The position numbers were made by a program, and so were the translations under genes. This document shows positions 25,500 through 35,587 of a stretch of DNA of 64,000 nt, in pieces. Source of the stretch: Jackrogersella multiformis (lineage: Eukaryota; Ascomycota; Sordariomycetes; Xylariales; Hypoxylaceae). Position 1 is the stretch's first letter. Each line of letters begins with the position of its first letter. The DNA lies in NCBI GenBank assembly GCA_902806575.1, contig CADCXD010000011.1, positions 620,001 to 684,000 of the forward strand, read 5' to 3'. Under the pieces are notes generated by a model, which saw only the letters and a list, made by a program, of their open reading frames with translations, searched no databases and was not told the origin of the DNA.

Positions 25500-26377
25500 T
25501 TTCAGCTCAGCTTAAGATTTATTATAGCTCGGCAGCGGACCTGGTCGGCCAGCACGTAGGCCACATGGCCCCAAAGACTCGCGCCCAGTTTTGCCGAGGC
25601 CTTGGGAAGGTGCTCATCGTGCACGATTTTCATCGACTCAAAGATTGCGGATACAGCAACGAAGCGATCGACGAACTCGTCTCTCTCATACCCCAACACT
25701 ATAATGACATGGTGATGGTTCTAGTAGGGCAAGGCGACAAGATGGACCAGCTCTTGCGCGATCGGCTAGATCTTCAGAGTTTACTTTCGAAGAAGTTTAC
25801 ATTCGAGGATCTCAAGCTTCCAGACTGTTTGCTTCTTTTGGAGAGTGAACTGGAGGCGAATGGAATGAAGTCGACGTGGCGCTCGTCCAAACAGGTTGAG
25901 AAGGGGCTCTTCCTGTTGACTAAGCTGTTGGACTGGAGCAACGCCAAAGATATTAGAGCGCTGGCTTCTCGCATGATTTGGAAGGTGTATAGAGTAGAGC
26001 AGCCCGACATATTCAAGGACGAAAAGGAGGATCTGTGCATTTCGGAAGGTATTGCTCTATCCTGCATTCGGGAGATGTTCAGTGAGCGACACAGGCCAAA
26101 GCAAAGCAAGGAGCCGAGCCCAGGTGCTTCTTCCAAGGCCGATAGCAACGCTACAAAACTTGAATCCAAAGCACTAGAGGTCCGACACGAGGTTCGCCGC
26201 GAGCATGCTCATAAGCAACAGCATAGCGAAAAGGAAGACAAGACCAGGAGCGTGCAAGAAGTGCTTGAAAGCCAAACCTGCGAAATGGGATATCGTTGGG
26301 AAAGAGAAGGATGCGGGCACCGATGCGAAGGGGGAACTCATTATATCTCGGATGCTGAAATAGAAGCAAAAAGGTAA
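25500..26377 (+). pseudogene. 5'-truncated relic of a CbxX/CfxQ-type AAA+ ATPase
   Basis: The frame starting near 25500 encodes SSAADLVGQHVGHMAPKTR, then GLGKVLIVHDFHRL and EAIDELVSLIPQ. These align in order with the post-Walker-A helix, Walker B and lid of CbxX/CfxQ (SpoVK-like) AAA+ domains found in large tandem-AAA fungal proteins. The C-terminus CEMGYRWEREGCGHRCEGGTHYISDAEI matches the cysteine-containing tail of those proteins (shown here in segments: CEMGYRW, GHRCEGGTHY). The Walker A region is absent: upstream codons in this frame hit several stops before 25440. In Walker B the catalytic Glu is replaced (HDF instead of DEA). The longest Met-started frame is 25565-26377 (270 residues). 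Most likely a decayed copy; a functional truncated adaptor is the alternative. Confidence 0.65.
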
Positions 26378-28274
26378 GTTCTGGGTCACTCAAATGTGAT
26401 ATAGCCGACGACAGTGAGATGGACGGCATTGGGGATCTGGTCACTTTATTACCACTAGATACCGGGGGGGATATAAAAAGTTAAAAGGGGTTTCTACATT
26501 TGACTGAGGTACCTATATTATACGTTGCAAAATGTAACCTTTTCATTACCAGGTAGGTACCTAGAGGTATTATGACGGCTGTCGAGGTCAATTTAATGTA
26601 TGCACTTGATATTTATTTATGCATGTCTCGTAAGTGCATATCTATTAAGGGATAGGTACCTTCTAAGTAGGTAAATTCGACCTCACCATTTCCGATAATG
26701 TGCCTAGCGGTTGCCTGCTAATTAGAAATTGCCGATCATTACGGAAAGAAGTTGCGATAAAGTTAGCACCGGAGGCCGTACCGTGCCAAGCCAATGCAAT
26801 GCCAACGCCTTTATTCTCCGGAAGCTGAACCATCAACAAATCATAAACCATCAATACCTAGGTACTTTTGGCTGTCGAGGTAGGAGATCAGGATGACAAC
26901 CTCAACTTAATTAAGACTTCGTCACAATACGACATTGTTTTAGTGTTCCAACGAATCTGAAGACACTTATCAGCCTGCATGATCGAATGTTTCTTTCGTA
27001 TTGACTCCCTTGGTTGATTTGCCTAGCTGCCTAGGTAGTCAATTGATTACCAGATGTAAGACTGTCACACCCATTTTAAACTTATCAAGATGCTAAGACA
27101 TCAAGTTAACGGTATCTGAAAACAGTCCCGGCATCTCGTACTAGTCTCCGCTAGTTCGAGATATGAGGTTACGCTAGATCTCTTCAACTGCGGAGCCGCT
27201 ACTTGGCACACGTACTCTATCAAGGCAACGATTCTATCCGTGGGCTAAGCTGAGTTAGGTACCTAGGTAGGGAAGGAATAATAAGTCTTTCTTTCTCTAT
27301 GGGTTGTTTTCTCCTCCCCTTTTTCCTGTAGTGTCGCTACTCTAAATCCATAGGGATATTATCTATTATGTCGTTTATAACCAAATACGAGATAGACAGG
27401 TTCTCGAATTTCCACCGTATCGGAAAACATGCTGAATAATTACACAAAGTAACATGCCGATGCAGTGTATGTGGCCCCCTTTACTTTGTACCACCACACC
27501 ACCACACCTCTAGGCCTCTAGGCCTCTAGGGCTGTCTCAATATCCGGCTTATGGCCAACCAGCCCTTGATACAGCTCGTCTGTACCTACCCAGACCATCA
27601 AACCGCATATCGTACATTACGGTACTTTGCTGCGAACACCGCTCTGTCGTCACATCCGAAATTGGACACCAGCAGGTTAGCTACTATCACTGTGGATTCT
27701 CTGCAGTCTTGTTCAAGGACGTGACGATAACCTTTTCAGCTTCCAGCACTAGTATCCTTAGTCTGCGACGTGGGAGGCTGCCAGCTTGGAACTAGGCAAC
27801 CCTTTTCCTTTCTCGAACTTACCTTCTCGGCTGGCCTGAATCCCGCCCGATTAGTTGGGCCCTTCCGTCATTTTAGTGGCAGCCAAAGCGGAAGACGGGC
27901 CTGTCGATCTGAATGCATGAGCCGTTAGTTCCGGAAGGCCAATATTGTAATTGGTTCGACTCTGCCTTTCGAGCAGGTCTCGATGGTCTCGATCAAGTTT
28001 TCTTTTGTGCGTGGCTGCTGCAAGTCTAGCTCGTATCTCAATGGTTCGCATCATGATATCATCAAGCGAGATTTTGATTGCCGGCCAGTTGGGTGCTAGG
28101 AAATGTTGTGGCGTTCCAGAAGACGCGCTATTGGAAGCTGTAAAATGTGACCTGGCAACATAATATAAACAGGCCCTTTGCCTCGATCGAAGTTGATCAT
28201 TAGAAGGGTTACGAGAATCTGCTACACTCGTTTCTTTACTTCCCGACAAGCATTCCCACGAGCCACCTTTCACA
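26378..28274. other. Intergenic region, no supported gene
   Basis: AT-leaning with several TACCTAGGTA palindromes (about 26557, 26857, 27030 and 27262). A 167-codon minus-strand frame (27851-28354) overlaps the start of the Rds1-like gene and has no recognisable domain. The final 100 bp form the Rds1-like promoter, with a TATA-like AATATAAA near 28161-28168. Confidence 0.5.
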
Positions 28275-29390
28275 ATGGCGATTCGATCTCTTTTCCAGGC
28301 TTGCCTGCTGAGCCCTCTCGTTTCTGTTGCCACCGCGGGATCCATACACGGCAAAGTCGGCTCGTTCGTGCAGACGCAGAAACTCGCCGACCCAAATTAC
28401 GGCCCTAAGCCGGGCCAGGACCCATTGTTCAGCTCATACTACGGTGTAGAGGCACCCTTCCCCGCATATCTAAAAGATGCTGTCTTGCCAACGAAGGCTG
28501 GACCGCCCGGAGCGGACGATGTAGTCTGGCAGAACCTGCTCTCTGCCGAATGGGTCATATTCGACTTCTACCAGCAAGCCGTCGAGGCCTTCAACCAATC
28601 AGCCTTCATCAAGGCCGGGATGCCCAATACCACGTACCAGCGTATCCAGGAGATCAGGAATAACGAGGCCGGCCACCTGCGCATCTTCCAGAACCAGATC
28701 TCCCCCACGTCGGTCAAGCCCGGCGCATGCGAATACCAATTTCCTTTCTATGACGCCACTTCATTCCTCGCCCTCGTCACAGTTCTCGAGATCTCCAGCA
28801 TGGCGTTCTTGACCGGCCTGGTCCAGGCAGCCACGCTCCCGTCGTCGCAGGGGGCTATGATCGCCATCGCGGAGACCGAGGCGCGCCACGAAGTCTGGAG
28901 TTTGATCGAGATCTGGAAGGAGAACCCGTTCGCCGGGCCCGCCGACACCACCTTCCCCTACGCCAACCAGATCCTCGACACGACCAACGCCTTCATCGTG
29001 CCCGGCAGCTGCCCCAAGCAGAACCCCCTCTACCCGTCGCCGCGGCAGAACCTGCCGGCGCTGAGCGCGACCAAGGACACCAAGTCGCTGACGCCCGGGT
29101 CCTACATCGGGCTCAACTTCACCGACCCGGCCAACCAGCCCCAGTTCGCCGAGGACACCCAGTACTACGCCGTCTTCTTCCACGGCGTCGCCAACATCAG
29201 CGTGCCCATCGACACCGCCGCCTGGCCCGAGGAGATCATCCGCGTCACCATCCCGGCCCAGTTCGAGACCAAGGGCGTCATCGTCGCTGTCATCGCCGAC
29301 ACCCCCGGCGCCCCGTCCGATGACACCGTCGTCGCTGGCCCCGGGATCATCCTCGAGCAGCCGTCTGCGCTTGCTACAGCGTTGATCTAA
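28275..29390 (+). CDS. Secreted ferritin-like-domain protein, Rds1-like
   Basis: Single exon, 371 residues. The N-terminus has a signal peptide (LFQACLLSPLVSVATAG, cleavage near residue 21). A ferritin-like four-helix region follows at about 70-230. Glu and His residues in the spacing expected of the fold include LSAEWVIFDFY, IRNNEAGHLRIF and AIAETEARHEVW. The family includes fission yeast Rds1, a stress-responsive protein. The catalytic role is unknown and metal binding is inferred from the Glu/His pattern. The C-terminal third is a Pro/Asp-rich beta-type region ending in a hydrophobic run without a convincing GPI signal. Codon third positions become strongly GC-biased after about 28600. The start follows TTTCACAATGG, a good fungal context. 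Confidence 0.85.
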   Translation: MAIRSLFQACLLSPLVSVATAGSIHGKVGSFVQTQKLADPNYGPKPGQDPLFSSYYGVEAPFPAYLKDAVLPTKAGPPGADDVVWQNLLSAEWVIFDFYQQAVEAFNQSAFIKAGMPNTTYQRIQEIRNNEAGHLRIFQNQISPTSVKPGACEYQFPFYDATSFLALVTVLEISSMAFLTGLVQAATLPSSQGAMIAIAETEARHEVWSLIEIWKENPFAGPADTTFPYANQILDTTNAFIVPGSCPKQNPLYPSPRQNLPALSATKDTKSLTPGSYIGLNFTDPANQPQFAEDTQYYAVFFHGVANISVPIDTAAWPEEIIRVTIPAQFETKGVIVAVIADTPGAPSDDTVVAGPGIILEQPSALATALI

Positions 29391-29971
29391 AAGGAAAAGG
29401 GGCGGAATGGGAGTGCGTACGGGCTGTAGGTTATGGGTGGGATTCGATTTGATTGGAGTATAAATGCATTGTAGTATTCTCTTGTCGCGATATATAGGCG
29501 GCACGTTAAGATAGACCTTAGGAACTAGACTATTAGTAATGACAATGTTTAATCCTCTTCCATAAGTTTTTGGTTGTTGCGGTGCCTGTGTGTGTGTCCG
29601 CCTGTACAAGTCGTTGTGGCTATTGCTTCCTATGTAAGTGTATAGTTATATAATGAACGAATGCTCTTATTCAAAGAACTGTTTGTTTAGGCACACTCGC
29701 CGTCGATCCCTAGGTAGACGTAAAGAACTACCTAGCATTACGTCCCAGCCTCCCTATCCAACCCCATAAACAACCCATCCTCGCCCTCGTAATCAACATT
29801 AACGTCGTCGCTATCGTAGTTTGTCCAAGACTCGACAAGCGTAAAGCTTTCCGCCATGCATATCCAGAAGCTATACCTCGTTTAAGACCTCATGTCGTGC
29901 TCCAGCGCCCGGATTCTAAGTTTTGCGTTCTACGTCGTGCGGCTACAGGGTGGTGGTGTTTAAGGGGAGGC
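29391..29971. other. Intergenic spacer with one small acidic ORF
   Basis: 3' region of the Rds1-like gene, with a TG repeat near 29588-29598. On the minus strand a 39-codon frame (29857-29738) encodes a strongly acidic peptide (MAESFTLVESW, YDSDDVNVDYEGED). It is reported as a finding; I cannot show that it is a gene. Confidence 0.4.
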
Positions 29972-30489
29972 TTAGGAGATTGTGCAGCCGATGCGTGAGG
30001 CTGGGTGGGGGTTAGTTTGTTTTGTTTGTTCATTTGGTGGCGGTGGCGGTAGTGGTGGGAATAAGGTTTCGTTAAGAGGGGAGGAAGGGCACGTAGATGG
30101 ATAGGGGAAAGTTTTTATATGTATAGGCGAGGATTAGGACGAGAGAGAAAGGAGTCGATGAGAAATGGGATCGAAGGACATAAATATATCATACCACACA
30201 TGGCCTGCCAGAGGTTACTGCATGCCTTCCTCTCAGCGATATCCATCGGGTCGCACTGGACCGCCGCGTTGACGTTGTAGCAGTTGAACCAGCGCTGGTA
30301 CGTGTTAGTATCAGGACACCTTACGCTGATGTCCTTATCCTCGTTGCCGTTATTGCCGTTGCCAAGCGAGGCTGAAGGCAAGGAGAGAACCGGTGAGGAG
30401 ATGGTCGAGTTCGAGGAAGTGGTGGGATGTGCGATGGAAGGCGCGGTTGCGATAGAGAGGATGACGAAGAAGGCGAGCTTGGAATGCAT
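29972..30489 (-). CDS. Small secreted cysteine-containing protein
   Basis: ATG at 30489. Unspliced, the frame runs to 30115 (124 residues). A more protein-like ending comes from splicing at GTGTG|GTATGA (exon 30489-30195) to a 29-nt exon 30000-29972, whose acceptor CCCAG has a CTAAC branch site about 10 nt upstream; this gives 107 residues. A signal peptide is clear (KLAFFVILSIATAPSIA, cleavage near 20). A Ser/Asn-rich spacer follows, then cysteines at 58, 70, 79, 90 and 98, with one more in the spliced tail (GCTISS). Six cysteines would allow three disulfides, as in fungal effector-like or structural secreted proteins. No family is recognised. Confidence 0.5.
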
Positions 30490-31024
30490 GGTGGTTTCAG
30501 CTGTGAGTATCTACTGCTTAGGTACTTATTGAAGGAAGATGGGTGATACGAGTAACTGAGTATAGAGAGAAGTCAGGTTGAGGAAGGGAGGTTGGATGGA
30601 GATGGTTTCTTCGTTTGCTGGGAAGATCGACGCTTATGTATTTAGTCAGGTAGGCTTATTCATCCCATCGCTGAAAGTTGAGCGTTTGGCCTGATGAGCT
30701 GATGAGTCGGTGAATCGATATCGTGACTGGGACATGTGGTGGATCTTGCTCATGGAAGAGTCATTGTGTTACCTAGCTCGACATCTAATCCCGATAGATA
30801 CTTCATCTGTAGTAAAGATTCGAATAGATCTATAGTACTCTATAGGTCGTATAAAGAACGTTTCATGGTCCATAAGAGGCGGGATAGACGACGGCCATTT
30901 TCCTTGCGTGAGTTAGCGGCGACTTCTACTATATTTGCCGAGCTTGTTAGCTGTTGGGATACCTCGGAGTTGCAATACTGACCATTAATATCTAGACGTG
31001 GATCTCAAGCTTTAGAGGGCCCCC

Positions 31025-31059
31025 AATCTCCAACTTGAAGGTATCTCAAGTTGGAGATT
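31025..31059. repeat. Perfect 14-bp inverted repeat (hairpin)
   Basis: Arms 31025-31038 (AATCTCCAACTTGA) and 31046-31059 are exact reverse complements around a 7-nt loop. It is not next to any recognised gene end, so its role is unknown. Confidence 0.8.
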
Positions 31060-31828
31060 CACCGACTTTATAGCTCTTACGTGGGTGGATATATTGTTTG
31101 TGGATCTCAGGGAGTTTGTTAGCCGTGAAACGACCAACGCACGTAAATACCTACTGAACACAGGGGAACAATGTCCCGATGCCAATACCAATGAGCAGAA
31201 ACAGCGAGTAAGGAGTATCGATTAGCAGATGACAGTGATATTCGTGGAAAGGGGTAGAAGACAGGAAGGCAAGATCATTCAGAGATTTTAATGTCAATTC
31301 TCGAAATCTAAATAAAGCAACTGCGGCCGTAGTATGTGTATTAAGGGATCATGTGCATATTAGACGAGCGGACATTGTATTAAATAAACAACGTAGACGT
31401 AGGCGATCTAGAAGTGAAACAGCAGGCCACTTACCTCTTTGCGATGTATTCTTAACGAGTAAAGCTAAGCCTCTAGAGATAATTTTAACCAGGTGCTGTA
31501 AACTATGCCGACCAGTCTTTGTTGATATTATATAGAACTTTGGTTTACCCAACTTTATCTTATTGTATTAGGCAATTGTTTCTTCTTACTTGTGTACAAT
31601 TAGGGTTGTAATCGGGAAGAAGGCATGTAATTGATTTCCATTGATACCTACTACTACCTACCTATTGGCTCCTTAATTATCTTAAACAATAAATAGATAG
31701 ATAGTATTTGTGCTGCAATAAGCTAGATACATAAATACCTACCATTATGTTATTATAAATGTACCTGTATATAATAAGTTCTATCATCTACTATGACAAA
31801 AAATATACTTGAGATATATCGAATATCC

Positions 31829-31978
31829 TGTTACGGTAGAAAAGTCGGGTAGCTGGCGCCGACGCCAACCAGCTATACCTCTCTGCAAGGGGGTACTCTA
31901 GACGTCCTATGCGTAATAGTACGCCTGATGTATGTTTCTTTAGGTACCTAGGTTACATACGTCCTCCGGACGTAAACA
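31829..31978. mobile_element. Possible solo LTR, 150 bp
   Basis: Starts TGTTACGG and ends CGTAAACA, so it has TG...CA ends and a near-complementary terminal inverted repeat, as LTRs do. Internal imperfect hairpins occur (TAGCTGG...CCAGCTA and ACGTCCTCCGGACGT). I see no convincing 5-bp target duplication, and no second copy in the window, so this is tentative. Confidence 0.25.
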
Positions 31979-32051
31979 AAATCATCATCATCATCATCAT
32001 TAAAAGTGAAAGCGATTCTAACAAAATGAAGAGGAAAAAAAAAAGTTGAGA

Positions 32052-32194
32052 TGGCCATCTAGGGAATCGAACCCTAGGGCCTAGCAATACTTCGTAAGGA
32101 TATTTCATAAGGATACTAAGAACGCTCGTAAGAGTACTAGTTCAAACAAATGTAAATCTGTATTGCTAGGCCGTACCAACACGGCCATTTTGTG
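32052..32194 (-). pseudogene. Intron-containing tRNA-like gene lacking a matched acceptor stem
   Basis: On the minus strand a box-A-like TGGCCGTGTTGG (32187-32176) forms a D-arm with stem GCCG/CGGC. An anticodon-type stem TAGCA/TGCTA follows and encloses about 70 extra nt, then a 5-nt variable loop GGCCC. The T-arm TAGGG-TTCGATT-CCCTA contains an exact box B (GGTTCGATTCC, 32073-32063). A run of ten T just downstream (complement of 32035-32044) would terminate Pol III. The would-be acceptor strands (CACAAAA and GATGGCC) do not pair. The putative anticodon ACA after U33 is not a normal fungal choice. It could be a tRNA pseudogene or a tRNA-derived SINE head. Confidence 0.45.
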
Positions 32195-34480
32195 TTTCTT
32201 GAGAGATCAAGGCTTAATTTTGGTTTATATACCCCCTTTCAAAGTTGTGCTGGTATGTGGAACGACCTGGGTTAAACATCGGAATGTGAGGCGTATATGG
32301 CTTTGTTACGGATTTGATGGGTTCTTATAAGGTTTCGGTAGACGAGAGTTTATTCAGCAAATATTGGTGGTGTAAGAAGAAAGGAGGCGTTATATTTCGG
32401 AAACACCGAAACAGGAGATAATTGTTTTTTATGGAGTTTCGCGAGTAAATAAAAACGACCGGTTTCTTGTTAAGCAATGATTAAATTAAATTGAATGTTG
32501 CCGTTCATATAAAACTAAAACCAACGATGCTGGCTGTAGATCGTGATATGGGCACAGTGAAAAGGGGGATAATTCGAATCTTAGAGTTTGCTTTTTGAAT
32601 CTCGAGAAGCAATATAGATATACCTACCTACCAGGTACGTAACCGCGAACCAAAAATTAAAGGCTACCACTATATATATATCGCTGATGAACAATCGAAG
32701 TTCTTTAAGTCTCTATCTCGAATATGAAGACCCATCCAACATCAGGCCGGACCAACAGGGGCCACCGGAACGGCGATGGACCGTCGACTCCGGAGCACTC
32801 ACACTTCAAGCCCGGGCACCTTCCGCACCGCAGCTTATCGCACAACGTCTCTCCACCTAGACCCCTCTTCCCAGACCAAATCTAGAACCAGAGCCAGGAC
32901 CAGAACCAAGTAGAAATCTCCAGGTTCGATCGACCCCTTAATCTCGCCTCCTCCGCCACGTGCCCTGGGCCCCTGCCCTCATCCGCACGCGCCCATCATA
33001 TTGAGTCGTAGATCCCTCTCGATAGGAGCTGCACATATGTAGATATGTACTATCGTCGGTGCTAGGTACCATGGTCCATATGCAGGAACAGCTATACCGG
33101 ACGCGGACAGGTGAAACGCGTAGGGGAGAATGAGGCGCAAGGGGAGTTTACGTATGGGTGCTACGTAGACCCGTCGTCTGTGCGCGACGACGTCTGTTCG
33201 CCTCGAGTTTCAGATATACCTCGTGAGCGAGGTGGAGAGGGCACGTTATGTTGCATTGTCTATGTATGTCTGGCCGGTTTGCTGGCCGTTGCCCGTCCCG
33301 ACGGGGTGGTGAACTCTGCGCAGGTAGGTAGGTAAGTAGCTAGGTAGGTGGACGAGTGTACGGAACTGTACGGTTGTTATGTATGATAGGTCTTACTATA
33401 AGGTAGGTTAGAGACGGTAGGTGCTGCACGACTCAGCTCTGAGACCGGGATCCTCTCGGGACTTGTGTATGCGGTCGCACCGGCCTGCTTAGACTAGTAG
33501 TCACATAATCTCAAGCTTTTGGGTTCGTCGGGTACCTAGTGATGAGACGAAAACTTAGACTTCCAAGGTTAGAGAGAGATACAGGTGTGTGCAGGGTAAG
33601 GTAAGTGCTAAAGGACCTAATTCGATGCGAATCGACCAAATCAAGAGGCGCGATGTTGGAACAGGGAAGGTAGAGTCGACGTTTCAATAGGCAACACCGT
33701 TAGAGCCCCTCTATGATGTACATATTGCAACTGCGCTGAGAAGCTCTTAGTGTCCTATTACCTAGTGCAACTCTATGTAGGTGCTAGATAGGTCCGTCAT
33801 GGATATCCCATGGACCCCTCGCGTTCAGGTCGACCCTGAACCGTTCATCGCTTCTTGCTACTATAGTCAGTTATAGTATGTACCGCCTAAGAACGTACAC
33901 CCAATAGCTACCCTACATACGTAAAATCCTGACGAGTAGGAGGCAAATACCAAGAAATAAGCTCAGAGCTGCCGTTTGATAACCCGTCCGCCCTCCGTTT
34001 CATCAAGGATGAGATCGCGCCCCGCGGTCCGCGCCCGCCCAGTAGCTTGGGATGCCGTAAAGTTTAATCTATTAATTAAACTCAGCGATAAGCCAGGACG
34101 GCGTGCTAAGAGGTTGCCCCTATATCTTTATTCCCCCCCTATCTTTAACTTTACATACCTAGTAATAGTATAAGTAGGATATAGTGCCACTACTGCCTTT
34201 ACTTACCTATCTAGGTACTATGTAGCATCGTCGGCACAGGAACGGGTAATAATCCTCTCCATACAATATTACATGCGTACATGCTTAACCAGATAGAACA
34301 CTTAAGCCGAGCGTTAAGATCTCGGGAGCGGCCAGGGGGGGCTTTCGAAGTTCGCGGGTGCATTAGAGATAGCTGATCGCCCGCCCAGACCGATTTGGGG
34401 CCCAAGCACTCTAAGCAACGCCCGAGTTGAGTTAAGAGCCCGACGAGCTAGACCCCAAATTCTTTCATGCATGCACTCTA

Positions 34481-35137
34481 AGTCGAAGGGGGGGGTTTCC
34501 GACTCCCTAGTAACCGACCGCCTGTCAATAGTGGATCCCTTTAACCAATCAGATATAAGCGCTTTATAAGGGCCCGTTTTTCAAACTAAAAATTCGATAT
34601 ATTATTTTTAATTAATTAAATAATTAATTTTATCGATATATTTTATAATATTAATTATAATTAATTAATTTATACGAAAAAATATATTAATTTATTTCGT
34701 TATTTTTAATTAAATAATTATTTAAAAAATTACGTAATAAAATTATATAAAAATATTTTTAATTTAAATTTAATAAATTAATTAAACGATTTATTTTTAA
34801 GAAAAATATTAATATATTTATATATTAATTAATATTTAATAAAAATTAATTTAAATTTAAATAATATTTTTATTTAAATTAAAAATAATTATTATATTAA
34901 AATAAAATTAATTAATTAAATAAAATTAATTAAATAAATAAAATTAAATAAAATTAATAATATAATATTATTAATTAATTTAAAAAATTATATTTAAAAT
35001 AATAATTAAAATTTCTTAATTAATTATAAATTAAAAGCTTATTTTTAATTTTTATATATACCGCGCTATACTTAAAAAGGATAAGGCTAGATAGGCGATC
35101 GGTTATTAGGGGGGGTCGGAAACCCCCCCCTTCGACT
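34481..35137. mobile_element. Short TIR element (MITE-like) with A/T core and TA flanks
   Basis: The ends 34481-34528 and 35137-35088 are near-identical inverted repeats starting AGTCGAAGGGGGGGGTTTCC. They differ mostly by C/T and G/A changes plus a 2-nt length difference in a C run. Both ends abut TA (34479-34480 and 35138-35139), the target duplication of Tc1/mariner-type elements. The interior, about 34585-35060, is almost entirely A and T with repeated TTAATTAA-like words and no coding capacity. This looks like a non-autonomous DNA transposon eroded by C-to-T mutation; repeat-induced point mutation is an inference. Confidence 0.7.
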
Positions 35138-35527
35138 TATTGTACGTACGTACATAGGCGTTAAGGCGTCGCGGCCGGTGATTCGCTAGCCGCTAGTGAG
35201 AGCATGTCGCATTGGATTGGGTGTTCCTCGCCTACCTGGGTACTACATAGTATACTAGTACTACGACGTAGGAGAATTCTGCCCCTTGCGCTGTCGCGAG
35301 GCCGTGCTAGGGTCGCGCATTACATACTTACGAAGCACATCAGTGCTAGCAGAGGTGACGGCATATGTCTTGGGGGTTCTACATAGTATGCGTATGTGTA
35401 CACCTTACGCAGCAGCGGTAGCGAGGTGTGACTGTGACCTGGAGTTGGTTAGGTATTGACGACTCTTCAACGCGGCCTGCTTAAGCGACCGGGCGGCCGT
35501 GCGTAATCCTGTATGTACCTACCTATG

Positions 35528-35587
35528 CATAGAGATATAGAGATAGAGAGTGGATATAGAGATATAGAGATGGAGAGAGAGAGAGAT
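35528..35587. repeat. GA/TA-rich imperfect microsatellite
   Basis: Imperfect repeats of AGAGATAT, GAGATAGAGAG and GAGAGAGA, ending in a pure GA run. Confidence 0.6.

Noticed and set aside
27851..28354. 167-codon minus-strand frame overlapping the Rds1-like start
   Set aside because: Overlaps the signal peptide region and promoter of a well-supported gene and has no recognised domain.
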